Part shown: in pieces, positions 51,755 through 63,332 of the stretch | Layout: every line of letters starts with the position of its first letter | Position numbering within the stretch: position 1 is the stretch's first letter | Assembly: GCF_964019385.1 (NCBI RefSeq) | Contig: NC_088654.1 | Span: 22,501,637 to 22,565,636, forward strand | DNA: 64,000 nt | Source: Sycon ciliatum | Taxonomy: Eukaryota; Porifera; Calcarea; Leucosolenida; Sycettidae | Direction of reading: 5' to 3' | Position numbers and translations under genes: made by a program | The notes under the pieces: model-generated | Told to the model about the DNA's origin: nothing | Databases searched by the model: none | The model's input: only the letters and a program-made list of their open reading frames with translations

Positions 51755-51934
51755 TACATGCTAGTATGCGCCAACACTTGAAAATCTTTTGACCTGTGAA
51801 ATACGAAATGCGGACACGCTGGCGTGCCCACAGTATTGTGTTGCACTGATCTGACAAATGACAAAATCTAGACAGACATATTGACTGGGATTGGTAATGC
51901 ACTCTGTACCATTGCGTTATGCAGAGCTCACTGA

Positions 51935-52100
51935 CTTGTCAGTTTGAACAATCTGGCAAGGTACGTTCGGGTCTGGTTTAAATCTAGATTTGGAAAACAT
52001 ATTTTTCAGTGCTATCAGGTTCGGCCTTATTTTCTTTGTGCTGCGCTAATGAGTCCACAAAGGACGAAAGAGTTCTGTTCGCAGCTTGAGTATCATACAA
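51935..52100 (+). mobile_element. Fragment of a hammerhead-bearing repeat family, copy 1
   Basis: About 165 bp here match the reverse complement of 63,764-63,910. Shared words in order are CAGTTTGA, CTGG.AAGGTACG, CTGGTTTAAATCT, CAGGTTCGGCCT, TTTGTGCTGCGCT, ATGAGTCCACAAAGGACGAA and AGTTCTG. Downstream flanks differ. The family is probably a retrozyme or a Penelope-like terminal repeat. Confidence 0.65.
52040..52085 (+). ncRNA. Degenerate hammerhead ribozyme
   Basis: Stem I GCTGCG (52,040-52,045) pairs 6 of 6 with CGCAGC (52,080-52,085). Between them lie CTAATGA, where the consensus is CTGATGA, then stem II GTCC-ACAAA-GGAC (perfect 4 bp), GAAA, and a short stem III ending in the cleavage triplet GTT. 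The G-to-A change in the core is expected to abolish cleavage. The architecture is otherwise that of a type I hammerhead. Confidence 0.7.
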
Positions 52101-52654
52101 ATGAGAGTCCTCCATATTATGGTATTATTATAGTTTTCGTGGAGACAGAAGTTAGCACTGACACTTCTCACTTCACTTCACGACCTTTTGAATATTTATA
52201 TTGTGTTACTGGTTGAATTATCTTTGCCATTAAATTCCTTCTGAAGAGATGGCAACGAAAACATTCAAGGAAACGTAACCTGTGCAAATGGTGTGGGTAT
52301 TGAATACGCAATTTGCTTTACTTATTGCGTTGATATAATTATGGGATTGCGGGATTACGTACAGTAAGTGGACAGCCCAGCCCAGTCTTTACTGTTACTT
52401 GATCCACAGCATCAAACTCAAGAACTCGCTGCAAAAGCCGTGAGTGCTGTGACTGTTGGCTGGCATTATGGATCGCCGTATGTTAACATGAGGCAGACGT
52501 TAAAGAATCAGCTTGTTCTACTAGGTCACTCTTGTGGGGTGTATGTAGCAGGTTCCAGCGTATTTATAGCGGCGTGAGTGATGCTCAAGAAGACGGAACA
52601 CTGCACCCGGCAAGTGATATGATAACAGTCAAAGGGACGTGAAATACTTGCCTC
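52101..52654. other. No recognised feature
   Basis: AT-rich to mixed sequence with short frames only, lying between the hammerhead fragment and a diverged duplication. Confidence 0.4.
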
Positions 52655-53370
52655 TGTTGTAATTCGTTTGAGTGTAAAATGCGGAATATCGGGCAAAAGT
52701 CCGAAAGTTGGATACGTTGGTATTAACTTTAGGCAGCCTTTGGCAAGTTGATTATAGCAATGTTTCTCTTTCCTGTTTTGTAATCTCTTTACCCAGCAAT
52801 TCTTGGAGAGTGGTCACTGTCATTTTCGGAGGGGTACCCAGCAATGTGTGAAACCGTTGACTTTTGACAACGTGAGCAATGCTGTCACTTGGAAACGACC
52901 ACTGTATATGCGGATCCAGCTGCAACGCAAGACGGATTGATTTGATATTCAGTTTGCTGGTGGGGCGCCGGTGCCCGAATGTATTGACTTGTATAATTCG
53001 TCTGTGCTCAAATTGGTTTGAGTGTAAAGTCCGGAATCATGGGACAAGGCCCTAAATTTGGAGATAGGCTATTTTTTAGCAGTTTAGGCAGCCCAGGACA
53101 ACTTTAGGCAGCCCAGGACAAGTTGTTTCTAGCAATAATTATGTCTCTTTTCTTTTGTTGAATACCGGTACCTTTTGCCCTGCTATTCTTGGAATAAAGA
53201 ATAGTTACTGTCTTCCTGGGAGGCTTAAACAGCCAGGAATGCATGAAGACCTCGATTTTTGATGACTTGAGCTCTGCTGTCATTTGACAACGCACCTCTG
53301 TATTTCTGGACCTAGCTCCAAAGAGATTGGGTGGATTGATTTAATTTTGGTTTGCTTGTAGGACGATTGA
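52655..53370 (+). repeat. Two diverged tandem copies, about 345-350 bp each
   Basis: The series TTTGAGTGTAAA.TGCGGAAT, TTTAGGCAGCC, CAAGTTG.TT.TAGCAAT, ATTCTTGGA, TTGA.GACTT.AGC, TGCTGTCA, TTGGGTGGATTGATTT and GTTTGCT occurs from about 52,655 and again from about 53,005. A short direct duplication (ACTTTAGGCAGCCCAGGACA) lies at 53,085-53,120. Confidence 0.7.
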
Positions 53371-53401
53371 CCTAGAAAGAAAAGTTGGTTCAACTCATTT
53401 A

Positions 53402-53520
53402 TCTGCCTGTAGCCGCTTCTAAGATGAATCTGCCTCTAGCTGTCTCTAAGGTGTCTCTCTTGCTGCATCTAGCTGCCTCAAGTTGGCTTTAGCAGCCTTG
53501 AGCTGCCTGAAGCTTCCTCT
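53402..53520 (+). repeat. Degenerate short tandem repeat (AGCTGCCT-type)
   Basis: Roughly 10-14-bp units such as CTGCCTCTAGCTG, CTGCATCTAGCTG, CTGCCTCAAG and TTGAGCTGCCTGAAG are strung together imperfectly. Confidence 0.6.
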
Positions 53521-53599
53521 AATATGCCAGTGTACACATGTAGCAGAGCTACATTTAATGACTTTCATTTTCACACAAACACAACTTGTGGTGTGCACA

Positions 53600-53850
53600 G
53601 GTAGTCCCGTCTACCCGTGAGGACCTCGGGTAGACGGGTACAGAATAGTACCCGCAAACCCGAAGTCCCAGACGACATCATCTACAGTGCACGTGTACAA
53701 ATGAATACTCCGCATGTCTACCCAGTGTGTAAGAGAAGGCGTGCATTGTGGTGTTACCATGGAAACATTACCCGATCGGGTACCTGTGCTACCTGTGGGA
53801 AACTACCCGAACCCGATACCCGAAGAAAAAGGTACCCGACTCGGCCCTAA
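53600..53850. repeat. Short repeat rich in TACCCG/CGGGTA inverted words, possible MITE
   Basis: GTCTACCCG pairs with CGGGTAGAC across 12 bases at about 53,609-53,638. Further TACCCG and CGGGTA words continue to GGTACCCGACTCGG. The ends and target duplication are not clear. Confidence 0.4.
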
Positions 53851-54118
53851 ACGCAACCACCAACCAACCATATTTAGTGATTGAAATTACAAGTACACGA
53901 TTGTACTAATACAATCAGTGACTCTAGCTACACACTTACAATCACATAGGACTTGAACGTGTTTTAATTAATAGAAGTGTGTTTGATCTCGTCATACCAT
54001 CCTGACTGAAGTAGAAATCTTGGAATAGCACCCTACACAGTACACACTGACATGACAGTCGTAGAAATACACACATAGTTGCGGTACCAAAGCAGCACTA
54101 CACTCAACTACTACAGTG

Positions 54119-54190
54119 CTGGAAACTGAAATCCGACGACTCCCTTGGCGGCGCACCGCGCCACCAAAGGAGTCGGATTTCAGTTGCCAG
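54119..54190. other. 72-nt near-perfect hairpin (precursor-like or tiny foldback)
   Basis: The 5' arm CTGGAAACTGAAATCCGAC, then GACTCCCTTGGCGGCGC, pairs with the 3' arm ending GGAGTCGGATTTCAGTTGCCAG. There is one 3-base bulge, three mismatches and an ACC loop. Length and shape resemble a microRNA precursor, but a minimal MITE looks the same. Confidence 0.7.
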
Positions 54191-54631
54191 AACGGTAGTA
54201 CCACACACATGTGCCAATGCTAATCATGGAACACTCCAAACACCTCATCCACAAACGTACAACACAGTCATAACTAAATGAGTTATCACTGCTGAAGTTG
54301 AATAGAAAAATAATTGGGCCAACCCAAATATGACTGGAAACTGTTGCAAATAGCACTTGTGAAGATTCACATTGTTTGTACTGAAGTGTCTGCGAGTGTG
54401 CGTGCCTGCATGCCTGCGTGCGTATAACGTGTGTAAGGTATGTGTGCATACGTGCATATGTATGTATGTGTGTGTGGTATGTGTACAAGTATCATGACCG
54501 TAGGTATCAAAGTAATACTTACAGAAAATGCTCGGACCTACTGTACACTGCATTATTCAAGAATGACAACATGCAGTACAGAAGCACCTTGGACCAAAAT
54601 CAGCTGGGCTCCTTGTGCTCCAGCCGCTGCA

Positions 54632-54662
<31 letters not shown>

Positions 54663-55061
54663 TATATCAAGTTCTTGCTGTCACATAGCGCTGATCCGAT
54701 CAGTAAGAAGAATGTCATACTTAAGAAGGCAATGAAATAAAACTACCAGCAACAGTACCAGTAGTAGTGAGAACAGCAGTGAGAGAAATGATGAGAGTAA
54801 TTTAGTGTTCTCTTGATTGCCGAATTTCGGTTGTCTTTTTTGTGTTGGCTCTTACTTTACGGGATCCACAGGATTGGCTTTGTGAATAAACCCGTACTCA
54901 AGTAGTGATAGCGGTAGTGAGAGCGGTAGTGATAGCGGTAGTGAGAGCAGTAGTAGGTACCCAGTGCAGTGGCAGGCACAGCAGCAGCTTCAGTAACGAG
55001 ATGCCTTCTCATTATCACAAGCAGTGCCTGAAACTGGCTGTTGGAAAGGATACGTCTACAC
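54191..55061 (-). other. 3'-flanking DNA or 3' UTR of the phosphatase gene
   Basis: Lies downstream of the stop codon at 55,062. Contains a CAG tract (54,622-54,664) and a 24-bp imperfect repeat, AGTGATAGCGGTAGTGAGAG and similar (54,901-54,958). I see no clear AATAAA on the minus strand, so the end of the transcript is not placed. Confidence 0.4.
54622..54664 (+). repeat. CAG trinucleotide repeat
   Basis: CAGCAGCAGCAGCAGAAGCA and more CAG triplets in a run of about 40 bases. Confidence 0.9.
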
Positions 55062-55133
55062 TTATTTCGGCATTGCATCTAGAATGGAGCGAACTTCCAC
55101 CAGCAAAGCGCTGTATGCAAACTTGAACTGATC
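55062..55133 (-). CDS. Phosphatase terminal exon and stop codon
   Basis: Acceptor GTTATCATGTGTAG. The frame reads DQFKFAYSALLVEVRSILDA, then MPK and TAA. DQFKF...AL matches the DQYxFxxxAL helix that always follows MVQTE. The plus-strand 73-codon frame across this exon is only its shadow. Confidence 0.88.
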   Translation of the reverse strand, partial: DQFKFAYSALLVEVRSILDAMPK

Positions 55134-58100
55134 CTACACATGATAACACATGACACAGTCATGTGACACAGGCACACAACACGACACAGGCATATGACAC
55201 AGGCACATAAAGTGAATTTAGTAAAAGTAAATTATCGCCATATGTGTGTGTGGGAAACTACCAACTGAAGTCCTGACATGTGCAGGTCATGCCCAGCTAA
55301 CCACTTTTGTCAGTTGAACCCCTGCTCGCCACATTTCCTTTTGGTCACGTGTCCCGGCTGCAAGTGGGTAGTTTCACGGCCACAGATTGTTCCCTTGGTC
55401 ATGACAAGAGAATGCCATGATTTGTGAGCCCATCGCTGGTGCTAGCTAGCAGAATGGTGCTCAAAACGGTAAAAGAAACCAGATTGGGTACGGGTTGAGA
55501 TGTGACTCATCTATGAGCGCTGCAAAAAGACTGGATGAAAAATATTAAAAAAACTGCTGAATGCTGAGCGCTCGATCACGGCGGATGCAGACCAATGTCA
55601 TGTTTAAATGGCAACCGCATTATCACCATGGCGATAAACATCACTGATTATAAAGTACAGCAGCAGCAGCAGCGGAAAAAGGGTCCTAATTCCTAATTCT
55701 ACCTTAGCAGTACTAGTGAAGAGTTGGACACAAGCACAGTTCAGTGTATTTACTATGCTCACCTCAGTTTGAACCATGTGCATGCGCTGGTCTCTCAAAT
55801 GTTCCACACAAGCAGCCATGTCAATCTCCTTGACAAGATCTAAAACGAGCAAGGAGAGTACGTCAGACAACAACTTGCCACAATGTCCACGGAACTTGAG
55901 CAGGGTTTGTTGAGCAGGACTTGCTGCCGCAGCTGCGACGGTAGTCTCACTAATATGACATTACACATCGTATATTACACTGTTGTGAAGATGGTCTTAC
56001 TATCTTCATCGATAGCTGTTGTTTATGCTGAAATTGATTGCTGATTAGATATTGTCTTACTGCACTCAGAAAGTCATGGTCAATGCTGAGTATGCAATGC
56101 AGACGACAAAGCACTTGACATGAACCCTGACAAGACGCAGTTCTTGCTCCTTTGCCACCTACTGTAAAACGACAAACTTTCGCGGCGGCTAAATTTAGCG
56201 TTTTGGAAAACTGGACCAGTTAGCGGCGATTAATTTTAGCGATTTTTACCTTCCACCGAAAATCAAAGAATTTTATTTTACGAAACCTCGGAGTGCTGGG
56301 CGCAGAGTGCATGAAGAATGAGAGAAGAAATCAAAGAATGAAAGAAGGAATCAAGGAATGTAAGAAGGAATCAAGGCATCAAAGAGAACCATAAGGTAAG
56401 TACTAGTACTGAGAGAAATGATGGCACGTTCGAAGAGGGATCATCGGAAGACTTTCTCTTCGAACTGCTGAGCCACTGCGATACTCATCGCGATAAAATT
56501 CAGAAGACTTCTTCGAGCAGTACAACACTAAAATCTACGCAACAGCAAGCTGGCCAAACGCTCCAAGAAGTTCAACAACACTTTCCACAACACTGAGACA
56601 TTCTCCAGTCGATCGTTTTATTCTCTTCTGGTTCAAGTCGCCGTACTCCAACGACAACTAATGTCTGTTACTTGCAAGCCTGGTGAGTGGTGTTGGTACG
56701 TAACCCGTCGTTGCAACAGCTGCGTCCTTTGGTTGGACATAGCCGGCCGTGCAAGCATCGATCAGCGCTGTGAATGTACAGTCAGTGCAGTGAGTGATAC
56801 ATGCGCGCGCACGTAGACCTACTCGTACTGTACAGATCTGTTGCAAAACAATCGATCATCGACGCATCGATCGCGTAGTACACATATTCGCGTGTCAAAC
56901 TTTCGCGATTCGACCCTGCTCGCGAAAGTCGCGAAAGTTAATCGCTCGCGAAAGTTTGTCGTTTTACAGTATTCCAAACCATGCCACGTTCAGCGAGGCC
57001 CTAGTTATTTTTCAAGGTAAAAAGGTCAGCAAAAATCCCACTTTCTCTTCCATTCAATGCAAGCAGGTAAACATGGCCTCACTGAATGCGCGGTATTTAG
57101 TGCTCACGTACCAATTTGATTCAATGTATCATCACCGTCTTCAAATCTGAAGTGCCTCGCACCAGGTCCAAACAGTCACGGGTAAGATAGTTTACCCCCC
57201 CCCCCCCTCCCCCTCCTCTCCCAGTTTGCTGGATATATACTTCAACGACAATCGACCCTAATTCCAATTGCTTATATGGATCAGCTTTTGTGTCATTTCA
57301 GTGGCGAACTTTTGAGCGCCTCAGCCGCGCTCTTTCCGCTTGCGTTACCAATTTCTCCACAAATAAAGTGAACAGTTTTTTTCTCATGGTGTTACACTTG
57401 TCTCACTTTGGTATATTCAAGATTTCAAGACAATTGAAGGAGCCATCCACCAACATGACAAAGCTCAAAGACAGGTGTAAATTCCCTTAGCGTACTTCTC
57501 CTTGTGTCGTGACTGAGACTCATCAGGCAGAAACAACTTTAGCACCATCAGCCCTTGGGAGCGATTTTAAAGCTAGTTCTTTTTCGCCCAAGCCATGGAA
57601 GGGCTTCCCGGTAGCTCCTCTGAGTCAACACGAGTGTCGCACATGAAGTTGAGCGTCCTCCTAGTGCTTATTTCACTTCCACGCGTCCATTCCCATACAA
57701 ACTGAATGTGACACGGGCTTCGCTTGTTCACTAGCAATTAAAAAAAATCGCACGTGATCCGAAAACGTGACCGTTGGTCCGTCCTTCACAACGCTCTATC
57801 CACTCTAGTCAAGAGTACATAACCCCCCAGAGTGTGCAACTCCCACATACCCTGCTGTCCCGACAGAATTTCAAGTTGACGTCAATATTTATGACGCAAT
57901 GCTCCTTGCACCAGTGATTTACAACATGTGTACGGGTGTCAACGCATCACACGTTTTTTTTTCTTTGCAATAATTTGTACAGGATTGATCGGCTTCGGTC
58001 AACCACAGGTTCCGGATTCGTCTGATAATCCGTGTACGTACGGTGCGCATTGCATCATCAAAATGACGTCAACTTGAAATTCTGTCGGGACAGCACCCAT

Positions 58101-60577
58101 AGTGGAATTGCACACTCTGGGGGGTTATGTACTCTTGCTCTAGTACCGTCACAGGCAGAAAATTACCTGAGGCAGTTTTCCAAAAGGTGTGGAATTTAGT
58201 GAGGGGGTGGATCAACTGTACTTCATTCTACATGTCACTTACTTTCCGACAATCTCATCAGAAGAATATCTATCAAGATGTAGCAGCCAGCTCTTCCTAC
58301 ACCAGCACTGCAATAAACAATACAATACAGACGGTAGTTCAGTACAAGTATAATGTACTAGAGCATAGAGACAACACAGAGACAATAACCATCGGATGGC
58401 AATGAAAAAAATTGTTGTGCTATTATGCCTATAGGAAAAGAAGACCAAGGAGCTACAAGTTATGCTACAATACAGTCGTCCCTCTCTAATCCGGCACTTG
58501 TTTATCCAGCACCCTTGCAAACCAGCACACTTTCTGGCAAAGCGGATTTTTTCAGTTCATTTTCTACGCTTTAATCCGGCACTTGAATTCCGCCTCCGGC
58601 AGCGATTTTCTGCAACAAATCACTCAAACTGTACATAATTTGATTTTCTAATCCAGCAGTTGTACATCGCATACCGTACCAGTGCCAATATCCTATGCCA
58701 ATGCATAGGATTTGCATAGATATTCCCAAGTGTATGTTATAGACATGGCATGTTACAGACATGCATTCCACAAACTTGTGACAAAGTACTTGGATTGACA
58801 CAGAAAATCCCTACATTTTGACGTACGACACAAACATGTACGTTACTAGGTGAGCCGGGTTGGAGGACAGGATTTGATAATCCAGCACCCTTGTTTATCC
58901 GGCAGAAAATGCCGTTGCAAAAGGTGCCGGATTAGAGAGGGACGACTGTATTCACTAACACCACCAGTCTCCACCCGAGTCTAATTATTATGGCTATGGT
59001 CGGCATTCGTTGCAACAGTATAATTATGTTTGCGATGTAGGCGACAACAAAATATTACGAGACGGTGGTAGCGACTTCAGCGATGATTTCATAGGAAAGG
59101 TGCTGCCAACACCGGAGCTGGTGCTTTTCCGCTGACTGGCTTGACACTTGACTGACTCACGACTGCCAGCCAGAGCACACGAGTGGTGCAGGCTTGCCGA
59201 GTCGAAGGTTTGATGGACTTCTCGTGTGCTCTGGATGGCTGTCGTGAGGCAGTCAAGAATCAAGCCAAGGCGGCAGGAAAAGCACGAGCTCCGGTGTCTG
59301 GAGCACCTTTCCTACAAACCGAATTTGATCCAGTGCTACATTACTAGAACCCATAACACAAACAAAGCAGAGGTATTGACCAAAGCCAACACAGCTCCTC
59401 ACAAAAAAACAGAGGTATTGACCAAAGCCAACACAGCTCATCACAACCAAAACAGAGGTATTGGCCAAAGTCAACACAGCTCCTCACACACAAAACAGAG
59501 ATATCGGCCGAAGTCAACACAGCTCCTCACAAACAAAACAGAGATATCGGCCGAAGCCAACACAGCTCATCACAACCAAAACAGAGGTATTGGCCAAAGC
59601 CAACACAGCTCCTCACACACAAAAACAGAGATATCGGCCAAAGTCAACACAGCTCCCCACAAACAAAACAGAGGTATTGGCCAAAGCCAACACAGCTCCC
59701 CACAAACAAAACAGAGATATCGGCCGAAGTCAACACAGCTCCTCACAAACAAAACAGAGATATCGGCCAAAGTCAACACAGCTCCTCACAAACAAAACAG
59801 AGATATCGGCCGAAGTCAACACAGCTCATCACAAACAAAACAGAGATATCGGCTGAAGTCAACACAGCTCCTCACAAACAAAACAGAGATATCGGCCGAA
59901 GCCAACACAGCTCATCACAAACAAAACAGAGGTATTGGCCAAAGCCAACACAGCTCCTCACAAACAAAACAGATATATCGGCCGAAGTCAACACAGCTCA
60001 TCACAAACAAAACAGAGATATCGGCCGAAGTCAACACAGCTCCTCACAAACAAAACAGAGATACTGGCCGAAGTCAACACAGCTCATCACAAACAAAACA
60101 GAGATATCGGCCGAAGCCAACACAGCTCCTCACAAACAAAACAGAGATATCGGCCGAATCCAACACAGCTCCTCACAAACAAAACAAAGATATCGGCCGA
60201 AGTCAACACAGCTCCTCACAAATAAAACAGAGATATCGGCCGAAGCCAACACAGCTCCTCACAAACAAAACAGAGATATCGGCCAAAGTCAACACAGCTC
60301 CTCACAAATGATGTCGACTGTACTGGAACTGGTGGATGAATGTAGACATGTAGACAACGTAGTTTCTAGCCTACAATGTGTTGAATGATAGGATCAAACA
60401 CAGCACGCTGAACACTGGTGTCTGCTGGCTGTATACTTACTTGTCATGGACAATGATGGGTGCACTGACATCAGAATAACTTTTCTTTACTTTCCTACAG
60501 GAGAACACATACCCATACACCCACATGCACGCGCGCATGCACAGACGTGCGCAAACATGAACGTGCGCATGCACGGA

Positions 60578-60615
<38 letters not shown>

Positions 60616-61605
60616 AACACACACACACACACACACAAACGACAATGATGCAATTGGATTAAAAAATTCAGCGGTATTTAAGGGGTCGTCGCAAAAAAAA
60701 TTGTCATCCCTGAACCGAACATCGCTCATTTCGTACTCTCACTCCTTCCCATCCTCCAAAATGAACATAGCTTGATATGCTGGATGACGAGAAAACTGCA
60801 TGCTTTGTGTGGTATCCTGTGCAGATGTTCATGAGCATGTGCATGCTAAACACTAACAGTCGTGTTATTGCTGACTATACAGCTGCTCTTTCTTTGGATT
60901 ACTGTAAGCTGCCAACATCTTGCTCTTGCCCCTAGACTAGCCATTACAACCGTAGCTAGAGAGCTGTCTCTGTTGTTGCCATTCAGCTGTTCCTCTTGCT
61001 GCTTCCATGCACCATGGCATTAGCAGCAATACTTCAATACGATACTCTTTCCTAACGTTTGCACAGCTACCTGCTTGCTCTCCGCGCTGAGTCCATCGCT
61101 AAGCTTGCTTTGATAATTATAATATACTGCTCGCTGCATTTATCTCACACTTCAGTCTTCTCTTTTCAGCACAAGCAAGCCTTGCCGTTTTCACTTCCGT
61201 TTGATTGGAGTAAGTTCTCAAGAGTTCTCTATGTACCCCCCCCCCCCCTCCCCCTATGTACCCCCCCCCCTCCCCCTACCTCCCCACAATAAACACAAAC
61301 TATGCCTCTCCCCATACATACAAATTATACTTGAAATAAAAGAGTTTTGGCAGGTTACAGCATCATTTCAGAGGTGGCAGAATTAGCTCAGCAACATACC
61401 TCCTGAAGTCAAGCAATGCATGGGTTGTTGTTGCAATAGTTGGTACAGCAACATGAGTCCAGGATAGGAACTGATATTGAGTCACTGTGCGGCTCATCTT
61501 CGTCTAAACACACACCATGTATATACACGCAAACACACGCACACACATAAGCACGCATGCACGCGCGTGCGCGCGCACACACACACACACACATACACAC
61601 ACACA

Positions 61606-61649
<44 letters not shown>

Positions 61650-63291
61650 GCAGAACATGAGAGAAAAATTGATAAAGAAAATTTAACAGTGAAGGAAGTG
61701 AAGATATTAGGTAAAGATATTAGCAGGCCAAACAAAGAACAAAGGAAACCATTGCTACTCGGCAACGTGGGCTGGGTCCATTTTGCCAAAAAGAGGGAAA
61801 TGGTAATTGATAAAATATTTTAAAAAAATTCTTCGAAGTACTTTGCTCCGTATTTCTGCATTTCAGGTAATTCTTCAGCAGGAAAACATATGCATGCATG
61901 TACCGCTGTCCATACAGGCGTGCATCTATTATCACAGCTACGTTTCTCCAATCCCATTGGTAATCCACTCAACCACTCAACCACTGACCTTACGGGATGG
62001 TGGCAAGGAAATGGGGGGGGGGGGGGGGAGTCAGAGAGGGAGGAGAGTAGGAGGACGGGGGAGGGAGGGGGGGGGGGGTAGAGGGATGAGTGGGAGTAGA
62101 GGGAGGAGTGGGGGGGGGGGGGAGAGTAGAGGGAGGAGTGGGGGGGGGGGAGAGCAGAGGGAGGAGTGGGGGGGGGGGGGGAGTAGAGGGAGGAGTGTGA
62201 GGGGGGGGGGGGGGGAGAGAGTAGAAGACGGTAGCCGCCTATCTGAAATATGCGCCACATCATTTCAGGGGTTTTAGGCGGATGTTTTTCAACTGGGTGA
62301 TATTATACGGCTCGCACACTACTAAGCGCCTCAGCCAGTATTGCCGGAAGGACGGTATGTTTGTATTCTAAGCATTTGAGACACGTAGAGAGGAACCCTA
62401 GTATAGTGCAAACAGTGGTGTGTAGTGTGCATGCTATTACCGGTCTTACCTTCAAATTGACTAAATAGAAACTACGGACACAATAGTCATCTGACATGAC
62501 GTGCTCAGAAACTAGTTGTACCTTTACAAGGAAAGCACATGGCAATGGCACATGTATACACATACACATACATATACACACACACATACACACACACATA
62601 AAGGAAAAAGGAAAATAAATAAGCTAGCACCATAGCGTAACATGTACCTGCCTGTCAGTTAGAGCTTTGAGTTACGCATCTAAAGTTTCTTTTTTCAAAA
62701 CTAACTAAATTGGGAACGAGAGGGCTTGAAAGCCCAGGAGCCCTCGCTATGGTAAAAATAAAATAAATAAAAAAGCATAGCGAGGGTTCCTGGGCTGTCA
62801 AGCCCTCTTGTCAGTGGATCCGCAGGATCAGCGCCTCAGCGCGATTTGGCGCTCCAAGACCGGCACCATGAGCGTCTAACTCAAAATATCTGCCATTTCA
62901 ACAAATTGTATCGCAAATCGCTCAATTTATTTTACCAGGAAGCTAGTTGTATGCATTGGTATACGACTAGTGTGATTTCTATAACCAACCTCGAACATAT
63001 GATACACTTGCTGTCCGTGCTTGGGCCAATAACGGTGACACTGACTCTGTTAGGCACACACAGAAAACAAGCCCCCCCCCCCACACACACACATACACAC
63101 ACATACACACACACACACACGTGCACACAGCGTACACATGTGCATACACGCATACAATAGTCAGTCACACAGCAACGATGCAACATTGTCTCTCTTCGCT
63201 GTCACTCACTTGCTCTCTCTTTCTCATACACACACACACACACTCTGTACCTCTCTCACTCACTCACTCACTCACTCACTCACTCACTCAC

Positions 63292-63332
<41 letters not shown>

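Noticed and set aside
54905-55126. 73-codon plus-strand frame with Ser-rich and HLEWSELPPAKR peptide
   Set aside because: Its second half is the exact antisense of the terminal phosphatase exon.
57500-57540. Minus-strand CCTGATGAGTCTCAGTCAC resembling a fourth hammerhead
   Set aside because: The GAAA box is GACA and no stem I partner could be paired, so the core is not met.
58243-58270. CTGATGAGATTGTCGGAAA in the phosphatase exon, hammerhead-like
   Set aside because: An extra G precedes GAAA, stem I does not pair, and the sequence is explained by coding.
59226-60311. 361-codon open frame, the longest in the window
   Set aside because: It is the 43-bp minisatellite read through, lies antisense within a well-supported intron, and begins in a foldback repeat.
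61187-61213. Plus-strand exon-like segment after CTTCTCTTTTCAG with donor GTAAGT
   Set aside because: It would be antisense inside a phosphatase intron, is only about 46 nt, and has no homology I recognise.
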